From Thermococci archaeon (GTDB lineage: Archaea; Methanobacteriota_B; Thermococci; Thermococcales; Thermococcaceae): 14,185 nt of DNA. The translations under genes and the position numbers were made by a program. Shown here one piece after another: positions 7,326 through 14,185 of this stretch. The notes beneath the pieces are model-generated. The model saw nothing but the letters and a program-made list of their open reading frames with translations. It was not told where the DNA came from and searched no databases. Where the stretch lies: NCBI GenBank assembly GCA_003663535.1, contig QMUE01000007.1, positions 1 through 14,185 on the forward strand, read 5' to 3'. How positions within the stretch are numbered: position 1 is the stretch's first letter; each line of letters begins with the position of its first letter.

Positions 7326-8372
7326 CTGCAATCTCATTAACTTCTTCCAGAACATCTTTATAAACGGGGATTCCGAGCTTGAACCTTGTCTCCTACGTTA
7401 AGAATCCTTTTTCTCCATAGATCCATATCTTTTCAAAATTCGGATGCTTTTTAGAACTCTTTATCTCTTTTATCATAGCACTCATCCCTTCTCTAAACTC
7501 CTCGAGGGGAACAAAGGATTCGATGTTTATGGCTATAAAGAAGTGGTTGACCTCGCTCTTTTTTCGCTTGTGTTCTTTACGTGCCTGCTCCAAGTCCCAC
7601 CGCTTACAATTCCGGCCAAGATATCGACCATAACGCTCAATCCATAGCCCTTGTGCCCACTAAAAAGCTCTCCAAATCCTCCCAGTGGCAGCAAAGCACT
7701 ATCATTGAAGACTTTTCCAACATCTCTGATAATATTGCCCTCACTATCAATCGCCCAGCCCTCTGGGATTGACTTCCCCTTTCGCTGGTATACTTCTTTT
7801 CCAATTGGAACAACACTGGTTGCCATGTCAAGCAAGAACGGCCTATCTTTGGTCGGAGCGGCTAGTGCAATTGGATTCGTTCCCAAAACTCTCTCTATCT
7901 CGCCAGTTGGGGCGACCAAAGGGCGAGAGTTCATCATGCTGGTCCCAGTCATCCCCTCTTCGGCGGCCATCAAAGCATAGTATCCTGCTATTCCATAGTG
8001 GTTGCTGTTTCTCACTGCTACGACTCCAACACTGCTTTCCTTGGCCTTTTTGATCACCAGTTTCATAGTTTTATGGCCAACGACCCGTCCTAATCCTTCA
8101 TCCCCGTCAATTAAAGCATAAGAGACTCCTTCCTTGACGATTCTAATGTTTGGATGAGAGTTTACTCTCCCGCTGAGAAGCCCATCAACGTATCTCTTTA
8201 ACCTCTGAACGCCATGAATTTCAATTTCCCCTCAAATCGGCCATAATAATGTTGTCAGCAGCTATTTCTGCATTTTCTTTGGGAACTCAAGCCCTCATGA
8301 AAACCTTTACAACAAAGAGGTTATCCTAAGAATCCCCATGTAATTTTCATCGACATAACTTTTTTCAAACAT
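7321..8372 (-). pseudogene. Degenerate malate/L-lactate dehydrogenase (LDH2 family)
   Basis: The whole gene can be followed across frames. It starts at ATG 8372 with MFEKSYVDENYMGILRI. A frameshift lies near 8300-8325, then VVKVFMRA-stop-VPKENAE (TGA at 8287-8289), AADNIIMADLRG, a shift near 8225-8235, and HGVQRLKRYVDGLLSGR. The long intact part follows: AVRNSNHYGIAGYYALMAAE, with the active-site His of this family, MMNSRPLVAPTG, LGTNPIALAAPTKDRPFLLD, SGHKGYGLSVMVDILAG. A 1-base loss in the A-run at about 7558-7564 shifts to KKSEVNHFFIAINIESF, and TAG at 7393-7395 splits GEKGFLT from ETRFKLGIPVYKDVLEEVNE. It then runs into malic enzyme sequence. Five lesions make any activity impossible. The LDH2 family oxidises malate or related 2-hydroxyacids with NAD(P). 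Confidence 0.9.
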
Positions 8373-8401
8373 GTCTATGCCTCATAAATAAAGTAAAGGA
8401 G

Positions 8402-9421
8402 TCACAATATCTTACCATCTAGTTCAACTTCCTTGATAATTCTGTGTGCCTCTAGCAAATACTTATACCACTGAACTGTTCTGGTCTTTATGTCATCCCT
8501 AATTTTTCCCTCTTCCAATGCCTGATAAATTTCTTTTGCAGCATCTTTCGGTGTATACTTTGGCTTGAACCTAAGGACTTCTTTTATTTTGGAGAAATCG
8601 ACCCTGTATGATCTCTTATCTGGATCTCCGTACCATTCATACTGTAATTCCATACCAAGAGCCTCAGCAAGCATTTGTGCTAATGGGAATATCTGATAGT
8701 TCTGCTCGTTGCTACCCACGTTGAATATCTGTTTGTTAACGAGGTCATGATCCGCCTCGAGAACCTTGATAAACGCCCTTGAAGTGTCTTTGACGTATAC
8801 AAAAGGCCTCCACTGGGTTCCGTCACGCATTATTTTTAATTTTCCTTCTTTCCAAAGGTATAGAACCATCGCGTTTATCACTAGGTCAAAGCGCATCCTC
8901 GGGGAGAGCCCGTATACTGTGGCCTGTCTCAAGAACGTCACGCTGAATTTGTCATCCCCGAGGGGCATAATATCTTGCTCTGCTAGGACTGCTGACTTTG
9001 CATAAGTCGTAAGTGGATTCACTGGAGAATTTTCGTTTACAATCCCATCCTGAAATCCATAGACACTACAGGTAGAAGCAAAGACGTACTTCTCGGCCCC
9101 ATATTTTTTGGCCAACTTTGCGATCCTTACTCTTCCCCTGTTGTTTATTTCTAGAGTTTTCTGTGGGTCAATTTCGCCAGACGGATCGTTGGATAACGCG
9201 GCCAAATCGATAACTGCATCAATACCTCGCATTAGGGAAGGATCAAACCATCTGATGTCATCTTTTACTAACGTTAATCTTGGATGCCCCTCAACATCTT
9301 TTAGCGTTTCTTTGCCAAAGAAAAATCTATCTAACACTACAACGTCAAAGTCCCCCTCTAAAAGCATGGGCACCATTACTGAACCTATATATCCAGCACC
9401 ACCTGTAACTAACACCTTCAT
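8402..9421 (-). CDS. Extended SDR, NDP-sugar epimerase/reductase-like, lacking YxxxK Lys
   Basis: 339 residues. The NAD(P) loop VTGGAGYIGS is at 5-14, VVLDRFFFG places an acidic residue at the end of strand 2, and DLAALSNDPSGE and FASTCSVYG (116-121) follow. The substrate half contains LRQATVYGLSPRMRFDLVIN and GTQWRPFVYVKD. This family epimerises, reduces or dehydrates nucleotide-sugars and often sits beside RfbH-like enzymes. Oddly the catalytic YxxxK reads Y140-AKS-A144 in LTTYAKSAVLAEQ: the codon is GCA where Lys is expected, while everything around it is conserved. Either catalysis uses another base or the enzyme has changed role. The start is ATG 9421 behind GAGGTGA, six bases away. It lies 55 bases downstream of the E1-like gene, probably in the same transcript, with a hairpin in the gap. 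It is a candidate for the 4-keto reductase or epimerase step of the cassette. Confidence 0.85.
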   Translation of the reverse strand: MKVLVTGGAGYIGSVMVPMLLEGDFDVVVLDRFFFGKETLKDVEGHPRLTLVKDDIRWFDPSLMRGIDAVIDLAALSNDPSGEIDPQKTLEINNRGRVRIAKLAKKYGAEKYVFASTCSVYGFQDGIVNENSPVNPLTTYAKSAVLAEQDIMPLGDDKFSVTFLRQATVYGLSPRMRFDLVINAMVLYLWKEGKLKIMRDGTQWRPFVYVKDTSRAFIKVLEADHDLVNKQIFNVGSNEQNYQIFPLAQMLAEALGMELQYEWYGDPDKRSYRVDFSKIKEVLRFKPKYTPKDAAKEIYQALEEGKIRDDIKTRTVQWYKYLLEAHRIIKEVELDGKIL

Positions 9422-9437
9422 TTATGTCACCTCATAG

Positions 9438-9463
9438 GGTTACTTGGTTTCTCACTAGTAACC
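9438..9463 (-). promoter_or_regulatory. Hairpin over a second ribosome binding site in the E1-SDR gap
   Basis: In the minus-strand mRNA, GGTTACT (9463-9457) pairs perfectly with AGTAACC (9444-9438) around a 12-base loop. The 5' arm overlaps a strong GGAGGTT site (9466-9460). That site is six bases from a GTG opening a 7-codon frame (9455-9432), whose TGA overlaps the GAGGTGA of the next gene. It may tune translation of the downstream SDR. Confidence 0.35.
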
Positions 9464-9476
9464 TCCTTGCATTTCC

Positions 9477-10829
9477 CTACTTCTTATATTTTGAAATAAA
9501 TTTACCAATTGTTTCTACAATGTATGATATCATCTCTTCACTCAATCCGGGGTAGACTCCTATAAAAAATGAATTCTTAGCAATTAAATCTGAATTCTTT
9601 AGTTCACCTGCAACTTTTGCATTTATTCTGTGATATGCAGGATGTTTCAGTAGGTTGCCACTGAAGAATAACTTTGCTTCGATGTTATTTTTGAGTAACC
9701 ACCTCGTGATTTCCTTTCTGGTAAACGGAGCGCTTTCTCTTATTGTAATTGGGAATACAAACCACGAGACCTCGCTTTTTTTGTGCCATCTTGGAAGAAT
9801 GAAATAATCTTCAAACTCCATAAATGCATCATAAAGCAATTTAAAATTCCTCTTGCGCAGTTCGATGAATCGGGGTAACTTTTCAAGTTGAGCCAATCCC
9901 ATAGCAGCTTGTATCTCAGTCATCTTTAAGTTGTATCCAATTTCAACGTACGTGTATCTCTTGTCATAGTCTTCAGGCAACCCAAAGATATTCTTAGCAG
10001 TGCTCCTAAGGGACCGGGGGCATTCTGTATCCCCACAGGTCTGGGGATTACATATCGGCATGACACAGGCTCTGCCCCAGTCTCTAAGGGATCTTGCAAT
10101 TTCCGTGAGCTGAGTATCGTTTGTAATTACCATCCCTCCCTCACCGGTAGTTATGTGATGCGCAGGGAAAAAACTAAATGTTCCAAACTGTCCAAAAGTT
10201 CCCACATATTTTCCGTCATACTTTGATCCGAGGGCATCGCATGAATCTTCGATTAAGATCAAATCTTTATCTTCTACTAGATCCATGAGATGGTCCATTT
10301 CATTTGGATTCCCTATAGTATGTGCAATAAATATGCCCTTAGTTTTTGGAGATATGGCATTCTCTATGTCCTTCACTGAGGGATTATACGTTCCCAATTC
10401 AACATCCACAAAAACAGGAATTAAGTTATACTGAATAATCGGGTTTACAGTCGTTGGAAATGAAAGACCTGTTGTTATTATCTCATCTCCGGGCTTTAGT
10501 TGAAATTGTTTTTTGAGTCTATTCGAGAAAAATGCACCCATTGCTACCAGATTAGCAGACGATCCGGAGTTGACTGAAATTGCATGTTTAACTCCAAGGG
10601 TCTTTGCAAATTTATTTTCAAACGTTAATGTGTATTTTCCCCCACTGAACCACCCATCCAATATAGCATTTATCATACTATTGATTTCTGTATGATCATA
10701 TACCGCACCAGCGTATTGAATTCTTGTTTTTCCCGGGGCGAATTTCTGTGCTTCTTGTTTATATTCTACAAGTTCCATGACAATTTTTTCTATTTTTTGT
10801 CTCAATTCTTTCTCAGTAGCATCAATCAT
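9477..10829 (-). CDS. RfbH/E1-like PLP, Fe-S 3-dehydrase of NDP-4-keto-6-deoxyhexose
   Basis: 450 residues of the DegT/DnrJ/EryC1 fold. In sugar aminotransferases a Lys binds PLP in a motif like PxKxxTTGEGG; here FSFFPAHHITTGEGGM puts His (H224) at that place, the hallmark of 3-dehydrases (RfbH, AscC/E1, ColD), which remove the C3 hydroxyl of an NDP-4-keto-6-deoxysugar using PMP. Cys at 197 (IEDSCDALG), 254, 260, 265 and 270 (DWGRACVMPICNPQTCGDTE, then C270) point to an Fe-S cluster as in E1, unlike the cluster-free ColD. The spacing differs from the C-x57-C-x-C-x7-C that I recall for E1. The GYNLKMTEIQAAMG motif is intact. Such enzymes need an electron-donating E3 reductase, not found here. 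ATG 10829 overlaps the previous gene by 8 bases and has GAGGTG seven bases upstream, so translation is coupled. Product: probably a 3,6-dideoxy-4-ketosugar (inference). Confidence 0.87.
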   Translation of the reverse strand: MIDATEKELRQKIEKIVMELVEYKQEAQKFAPGKTRIQYAGAVYDHTEINSMINAILDGWFSGGKYTLTFENKFAKTLGVKHAISVNSGSSANLVAMGAFFSNRLKKQFQLKPGDEIITTGLSFPTTVNPIIQYNLIPVFVDVELGTYNPSVKDIENAISPKTKGIFIAHTIGNPNEMDHLMDLVEDKDLILIEDSCDALGSKYDGKYVGTFGQFGTFSFFPAHHITTGEGGMVITNDTQLTEIARSLRDWGRACVMPICNPQTCGDTECPRSLRSTAKNIFGLPEDYDKRYTYVEIGYNLKMTEIQAAMGLAQLEKLPRFIELRKRNFKLLYDAFMEFEDYFILPRWHKKSEVSWFVFPITIRESAPFTRKEITRWLLKNNIEAKLFFSGNLLKHPAYHRINAKVAGELKNSDLIAKNSFFIGVYPGLSEEMISYIVETIGKFISKYKK

Positions 10830-11700
10830 GTTTGTACACCTCTTCCAACCAAGAGATAGTTCTCTTTATACCCCCAACTAAATCTACTTTGGGCTCCCAT
10901 CCTATTAATTTCTTTGCTTTTTCATAAGACCCCACTTGGTGTTTTATGCCGCCAAATTTTTTAGGATATTCCACAAATACAATTTCGGAAGAGCTACCTG
11001 TCAATTCCTTAATAATTTCTGCTATCCTTAGAGTAGTGGTCGTCTTACCTGTTGCCAAGTTAATGGTCTCTCCGGCCGGCAAATCCTTCGCCAACCAAAG
11101 CCCCCATACTATATCCTCAATATACGTGTAATCTCTAGTATCAGTCCCGTCCCCATATATTGTTATAGACTTATTGTGAATAGCTTGTCTATAAAAAGTT
11201 GGAATTACCTTGTTCAGTTGCATATACGGGCCATATGGGTTAAATATTCTAACAATTTTAACATCAAGTCCATAGCTCCGGTAATAGGCATAGCATGTCC
11301 TATCACATGCTGTTTTTGATGCTGCATAAGGATTTGGAGGGTTAAGAGGGAAGTCCTCCGTTATAGGTACTTTCGAATCTCCATAAACCTCACAGGTTGA
11401 GAGGTACAACACAGGAATATCATACTTCCTACTGACCTCTAGGACATTCAGAGTTGTTTTGATATTCATCTCGATAGTTTCTACGGGTTTAAGCACACTT
11501 TCTCCGGGTTTTGCCTCGGCGGCAAAATGATAAACAATATCGGGTGCCTCATTTTTTACAAAATCATTAAATTGATCAATGTTCATTAAATCCTGACCGC
11601 GCCTTCTCGAGTATCCTACAACTTCAATTCCTAATTTTTCTAGATAAGTTCGCATATTTCTGCCAATAAACCCAGTATCTCCTGTGATTACAACTTTCAT
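10822..11700 (-). CDS. Extended SDR, probable NDP-sugar 4,6-dehydratase or epimerase
   Basis: 292 residues. The Rossmann loop ITGDTGFIG is at 5-13. Catalytic residues are intact: S101-T102-C103-E104 in YLSTCEVYGD, and Y125/K129 in PNPYAASKTACDR. Then RIFNPYGPYMQLNKVIP and IYGDGTDTRDYTYIEDIV bind the nucleotide-sugar. A Glu directly before VYG is seen in GDP-mannose 4,6-dehydratase and UDP-glucuronate decarboxylase and is less usual in plain epimerases, so a 4,6-dehydratase that supplies the 4-keto-6-deoxy substrate of the adjacent E1-like enzyme is attractive but unproven. It is shorter than RmlB (about 330-360). ATG 11700 follows GAGAGGT; it lies 22 bases after the thymidylyltransferase gene and its stop is overlapped by the next start, so it is mid-operon. 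Confidence 0.85.
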   Translation of the reverse strand: MKVVITGDTGFIGRNMRTYLEKLGIEVVGYSRRRGQDLMNIDQFNDFVKNEAPDIVYHFAAEAKPGESVLKPVETIEMNIKTTLNVLEVSRKYDIPVLYLSTCEVYGDSKVPITEDFPLNPPNPYAASKTACDRTCYAYYRSYGLDVKIVRIFNPYGPYMQLNKVIPTFYRQAIHNKSITIYGDGTDTRDYTYIEDIVWGLWLAKDLPAGETINLATGKTTTTLRIAEIIKELTGSSSEIVFVEYPKKFGGIKHQVGSYEKAKKLIGWEPKVDLVGGIKRTISWLEEVYKHD

Positions 11701-11722
11701 AAAGCAGATACCTCTCTAAATT

Positions 11723-12781
11723 TTATAATACCACTTGAGAATTGTCCCCAATAATGAGTCTTTTTCCAAACGGATGGTTATGTTGTCTTAGGATTTTCAC
11801 ATTTCTTCCAATCAGACTCTCTACTATCCTTCCTCCACACTTAATTTTACTGTCCTCCAAAACCACAGAGTCTTCAATCTCAGTGTTTTCGATAACGCAG
11901 TTGTTTCCAATGCTCGTATAAGGCCCGATGTAGACATTTTTAATTATACAATTTTTGCCAATTATCGCCGGACCCTTAATTACGGTATTCTCATCAATTT
12001 GGGTACCTTCCTCAATTATTACCCTTCCATGAATCCTTGCGTTGGTTTCTACTTTAATGCTCGTCTTTATGTCATCCAAAATTAGTCTATTTGCCTCTAG
12101 AATGTCCTCAGGCTTTCCAGTGTCCTTCCACCAGCCGGTGACTTTTGTCCAACCAACTTTATAATCGTGATCAATTAACCATTGTATGGCCTCAGTAATC
12201 TCTAACTCCCCTCTCCAAGAGGGTTTTAGATGGGATATGGCTTCAAACACAATTGGCTTAAAGAAATAAATACCAACTAAAGCCAAGTTGCTTGGGGGGA
12301 CTTTGGGCTTTTCAATTAATCGTTTTATTGTCTTTCCATCTTCACTAAGTTGAACAATTCCAAATCTTTGAGGGTTTTTAACTTCACACAGCAGAATGCT
12401 CGCATCAAAATTCTCCTTTTTGAAGTATTTCAAATGATTGACAATCCCTTCTCTAAGAATATTGTCCCCCAAATATACGACAAAATCACTACTACCAATC
12501 CAGTATTGAGCAACCTTTATTGCATGAGCTATACCAAGGGGCTCACCCTGGTAGATGAACTCAATGTTAGCGTCCCAGTCAACGCTTTTTACGGTCTCAA
12601 TTACCTGGTCCTTGTTGGGCCCGAGGATAATTCCAATATCATGAATTCCCGCCTCTATGACATCCTCAATCGCATAAAAGAGAACCGGTTTATTTGCAAC
12701 CGGTATAAGCTGCTTCTGCTGTGAATAAGTCAAAGGCCTCAATCTCGTGCCATAACCACCGGATAAAATTAGAGCTTTCAT
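11723..12781 (-). CDS. rfbA: Glucose-1-phosphate thymidylyltransferase, long archaeal type
   Basis: A nucleotidyltransferase that joins a sugar-1-phosphate to dTTP (or another NTP). Residues 6-28 hold the signature LSGGYGTRLRPLTYSQQKQL with the KQ pair of RmlA. GDN at 105-107 supplies the metal-binding Asp, LIEKPK is at 155, and WWKDTGKPEDILEAN is at 217. From about 245 to the end, hexapeptide repeats (VIIEEGTQIDENTVIKGPAI, then IGKNCIIKN and the like) form a left-handed beta-helix, which the short bacterial RmlA lacks. 353 residues is normal for the long type (also called RmlA-like or GraD-like). I start at the family-conserved MKALILSGG, ATG 12781, with GGTG nearby; an ATG at 12796 adds five residues and would be close to leaderless. 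It supplies activated sugar for this cassette. Confidence 0.9.
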   Translation of the reverse strand: MKALILSGGYGTRLRPLTYSQQKQLIPVANKPVLFYAIEDVIEAGIHDIGIILGPNKDQVIETVKSVDWDANIEFIYQGEPLGIAHAIKVAQYWIGSSDFVVYLGDNILREGIVNHLKYFKKENFDASILLCEVKNPQRFGIVQLSEDGKTIKRLIEKPKVPPSNLALVGIYFFKPIVFEAISHLKPSWRGELEITEAIQWLIDHDYKVGWTKVTGWWKDTGKPEDILEANRLILDDIKTSIKVETNARIHGRVIIEEGTQIDENTVIKGPAIIGKNCIIKNVYIGPYTSIGNNCVIENTEIEDSVVLEDSKIKCGGRIVESLIGRNVKILRQHNHPFGKRLIIGDNSQVVL

Positions 12782-12812
12782 ATTGCTACACCACATCTTT
12801 CCTAAAGTTACA

Positions 12813-12824
12813 CAATTAAAAAAA
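12813..12824 (-). promoter_or_regulatory. TATA box of rfbA
   Basis: TTTTTTTAATTG on the minus strand is centred about 26 bases from position 12793-12796, so rfbA and the three following genes probably have a promoter separate from the nucleotidyltransferase gene upstream. The 166-base gap holds nothing else that I can support. Confidence 0.4.
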
Positions 12825-12947
12825 TTTTTGGTTGATCAGAATTGCCACGTTGATAGCCTTCTTCAGCATCTTTATCGAGACTCCTGCTTAAAAGCACTCG
12901 GAATAAGTAACTCTCACTTCATAAATCAAAATAAAAAACATTAAAAC

Positions 12948-13943
12948 CTAATCTCCCCTCTGTATCTTCGCGTGCCCTCCAACTAAGCTCTTCTTAAGCT
13001 CGAGGTTCCTTATTTCACACTTCTCGTCGATTATAGAACGCCATATTGTAGAACCCCTGATAACAGTGTTTTCAAAGATTATGGAGTCGCTCACGTCGGA
13101 GTTCTCTATGATGCAGTTCCCTCCAATATAAGCATAGGGCCCAACTATTGACCTCCCAAGAATTCTTGCACCCTTCTTTATAACCACCGGAGGAATTATC
13201 TTGGAATAAGGACTTATCTGAATCTCTTCAATTTGACTCTCCTTAAGTAATGTCTTCATAGCCTCCAAATAGCTGTCAGCCGAACCAATATCATACCAGT
13301 AATCATCGAACTTGTATGCATAAATTTCAATGCCATTCTTCAGCAACCACTCTATGAAATAACCTGGGGAATCCCTATTACCTCTCTCGAGGTATTCACC
13401 AACCTTCTCTATAACATCCTTTGGAAAAGCATAGACACCCGTGCTTATCAATGTGGACTTTGGTTGCAGAGGTTTTTCCTGAAAATCAATGACCCTGTTC
13501 CCTTCAAGGAGGACTACACCATACCTCTTGGCCAGCTCAAAGTCACCTACATCATAGACCGCTATTAACGCCTTTCCACTGTAGTGTTTCAAAAAGTCTT
13601 CCAGAGAAAAGGAGAACAAATTATCACCAGCAACTATAAGGTAATCATCAACACCAAGTTCTGATACTGCATACTTAATTGCTCCAATGGTCCCCAGCTT
13701 TTCCTCTTCGCTTATGGTTTCCTCTACAATAAGCCCAATGTTGTTTTTTTCGGCCCAATTCTTAAAATGCTTCTCAAAGAACTTGTTGGTGGATACATGA
13801 ACTTCCAAACCAAGATCCTTAGTCTTCTCAAGGATGTAATCGATGATGTATTTATCCCCCACAGGTAAAAGGGGTTTTGGTTTACCCTTTGTGATCGGCC
13901 ACAAACGAGTGGCATAGCCGCCAGCCATTATTAAAACTTTCAT
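12948..13943 (-). CDS. NDP-sugar nucleotidyltransferase with beta-helix tail
   Basis: 331 residues. The N-terminal Rossmann-like domain opens with [20 protein letters not shown], where the usual G-x-G-T-R is GGYATR and K23 aligns with the catalytic Lys. GDN is at 106-108, [11 protein letters not shown] at 154, and [15 protein letters not shown] at 215. Residues about 243-327 carry hexapeptide-like repeats ([31 protein letters not shown]) of a left-handed beta-helix. Members make GDP-mannose, UDP- or dTDP-sugars; the KPKP motif is closer to mannose/glucose-1-phosphate enzymes than the KQL of RmlA, but the substrate cannot be fixed. The start is ATG 13943 with GGAG about six bases upstream; the TTG at 13961 would start inside the ribosome-binding purine tract. 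It leads the minus-strand cassette and diverges from an epimerase-like gene. Confidence 0.87.
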   Translation of the reverse strand: MKVLIMAGGYATRLWPITKGKPKPLLPVGDKYIIDYILEKTKDLGLEVHVSTNKFFEKHFKNWAEKNNIGLIVEETISEEEKLGTIGAIKYAVSELGVDDYLIVAGDNLFSFSLEDFLKHYSGKALIAVYDVGDFELAKRYGVVLLEGNRVIDFQEKPLQPKSTLISTGVYAFPKDVIEKVGEYLERGNRDSPGYFIEWLLKNGIEIYAYKFDDYWYDIGSADSYLEAMKTLLKESQIEEIQISPYSKIIPPVVIKKGARILGRSIVGPYAYIGGNCIIENSDVSDSIIFENTVIRGSTIWRSIIDEKCEIRNLELKKSLVGGHAKIQRGD

Positions 13944-13984
13944 ATTTCTCTCCCCCTCCAAGCAGTATTAAAGTTACTCTAAAC

Positions 13985-13994
13985 ATATTTAAAT
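13985..13994. promoter_or_regulatory. Symmetric TATA box shared by divergent genes
   Basis: ATATTTAAAT contains the perfect palindrome ATTTAAAT (13987-13994). Leftwards it is preceded by CAAAGG and predicts a start near 13964, about 20 bases before ATG 13943. Rightwards it is preceded by CTAAAC and lies 34 bases from ATG 14024. One TATA box could thus serve both directions. Confidence 0.5.
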
Positions 13995-14023
13995 CCTTTG
14001 TCATAATTAAGGTGGTGATTAAA

Positions 14024-14185
14024 ATGAAAATTCTGGTTACTGGCGGTGCCGGGTTTATAGGTTCTCATCTTGTGGATAGACTTATGGAAGATGGTTATGA
14101 AGTTAGAGTTCTCGATGATTTAAGTGCAGGAAGCTTGGAAAATCTAAAAGGGTGGATTGATCATGAACGTTTTGAATTTATGCAG
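14024..14185 (+). CDS. UDP-glucose 4-epimerase-like SDR, 5' part only
   Basis: The first 54 codons are present before the window ends: [20 protein letters not shown], then [30 protein letters not shown] is the NAD loop of extended SDRs, and LDDLSAG with an Asp after strand 2 indicates NAD(H) preference and resembles GalE-type epimerases, although dTDP-glucose 4,6-dehydratases cannot be excluded from this piece. ATG 14024 is preceded by GGTGGTGAT at close spacing. It diverges from the nucleotidyltransferase gene over an 80-base gap with one shared TATA element. Confidence 0.85.
   Translation, partial: MKILVTGGAGFIGSHLVDRLMEDGYEVRVLDDLSAGSLENLKGWIDHERFEFMQ

Noticed and set aside
6759..8053. 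Several plus-strand frames opposite the malic enzyme and malate dehydrogenase remnants
   Set aside because: They are antisense shadows; the minus strand carries recognisable enzyme motifs.
7533..8066. Intact 177-residue malate dehydrogenase
   Set aside because: The frame is only the middle of the gene; both flanks continue the same protein in other frames.
12350..12724. Plus-strand frame of 124 codons inside rfbA
   Set aside because: It is antisense to a complete, strongly conserved thymidylyltransferase.
1..14185. tRNA, rRNA, CRISPR arrays and box C/D RNA genes
   Set aside because: I scanned by eye for repeats with even spacing, cloverleaf-like sequence and RUGAUGA/CUGA box pairs and found nothing convincing; weak small RNAs cannot be excluded.

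Overview
The window looks like chromosomal DNA of a hyperthermophilic archaeon of the Thermococcales, most likely Pyrococcus-like. Ribosome binding sites match GGAGGTGAT. Promoters are archaeal TATA boxes of the TTTAAATA or TTTTTAAG kind, some placed so that the mRNA would be leaderless. Composition is AT-rich, and the sugar-nucleotide genes and the malate-enzyme remnants resemble what I recall of Pyrococcus proteins. No search was possible, so the genus is an inference.

Layout. Right part (about 8400-13940, minus strand): a compact, intact nucleotide-sugar cassette, transcribed right to left. It holds an NDP-sugar nucleotidyltransferase with a beta-helix tail, a long RmlA-type glucose-1-phosphate thymidylyltransferase, an extended SDR with dehydratase-like residues, a PLP enzyme of the RfbH/E1 class (His instead of the Schiff-base Lys, plus a Cys cluster), and a second extended SDR that lacks the catalytic Lys of YxxxK. 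At the right edge a divergent plus-strand gene starts (UDP-glucose 4-epimerase-like SDR). The two directions share a symmetric TATA element. Together these genes suggest synthesis of a deoxy or 3,6-dideoxy sugar nucleotide for a surface glycan. An E3-type reductase partner for the E1-like enzyme is not in the window.

Middle (about 5030-8372, minus strand): a graveyard. A malate dehydrogenase (LDH2 family) carries several frameshifts and two stops. It runs directly into a 5'-truncated malic enzyme, apparently through a deletion. Then comes an intact rfbC (dTDP-4-dehydrorhamnose 3,5-epimerase), whose end abuts an rfbD that has lost its NAD-binding N-terminus and has stops and a frameshift.

Left part (1-4965): a tandem-AbrB regulator diverges from a small unknown gene. 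Next are a plus-strand Lys/Arg-rich coiled-coil gene broken by several indels, a divergent winged-helix/coiled-coil protein, a Wzx-like polysaccharide flippase, and a partial IS transposase with a -1 frameshift that runs off the left edge.

The region reads as a variable glycan locus under active turnover: sugar activation and modification genes and a flippase are kept, while rhamnose synthesis and two malate enzymes have decayed. Nothing suggests rRNA, tRNA or CRISPR. No stretch above 300 bases is free of a gene or gene remnant.
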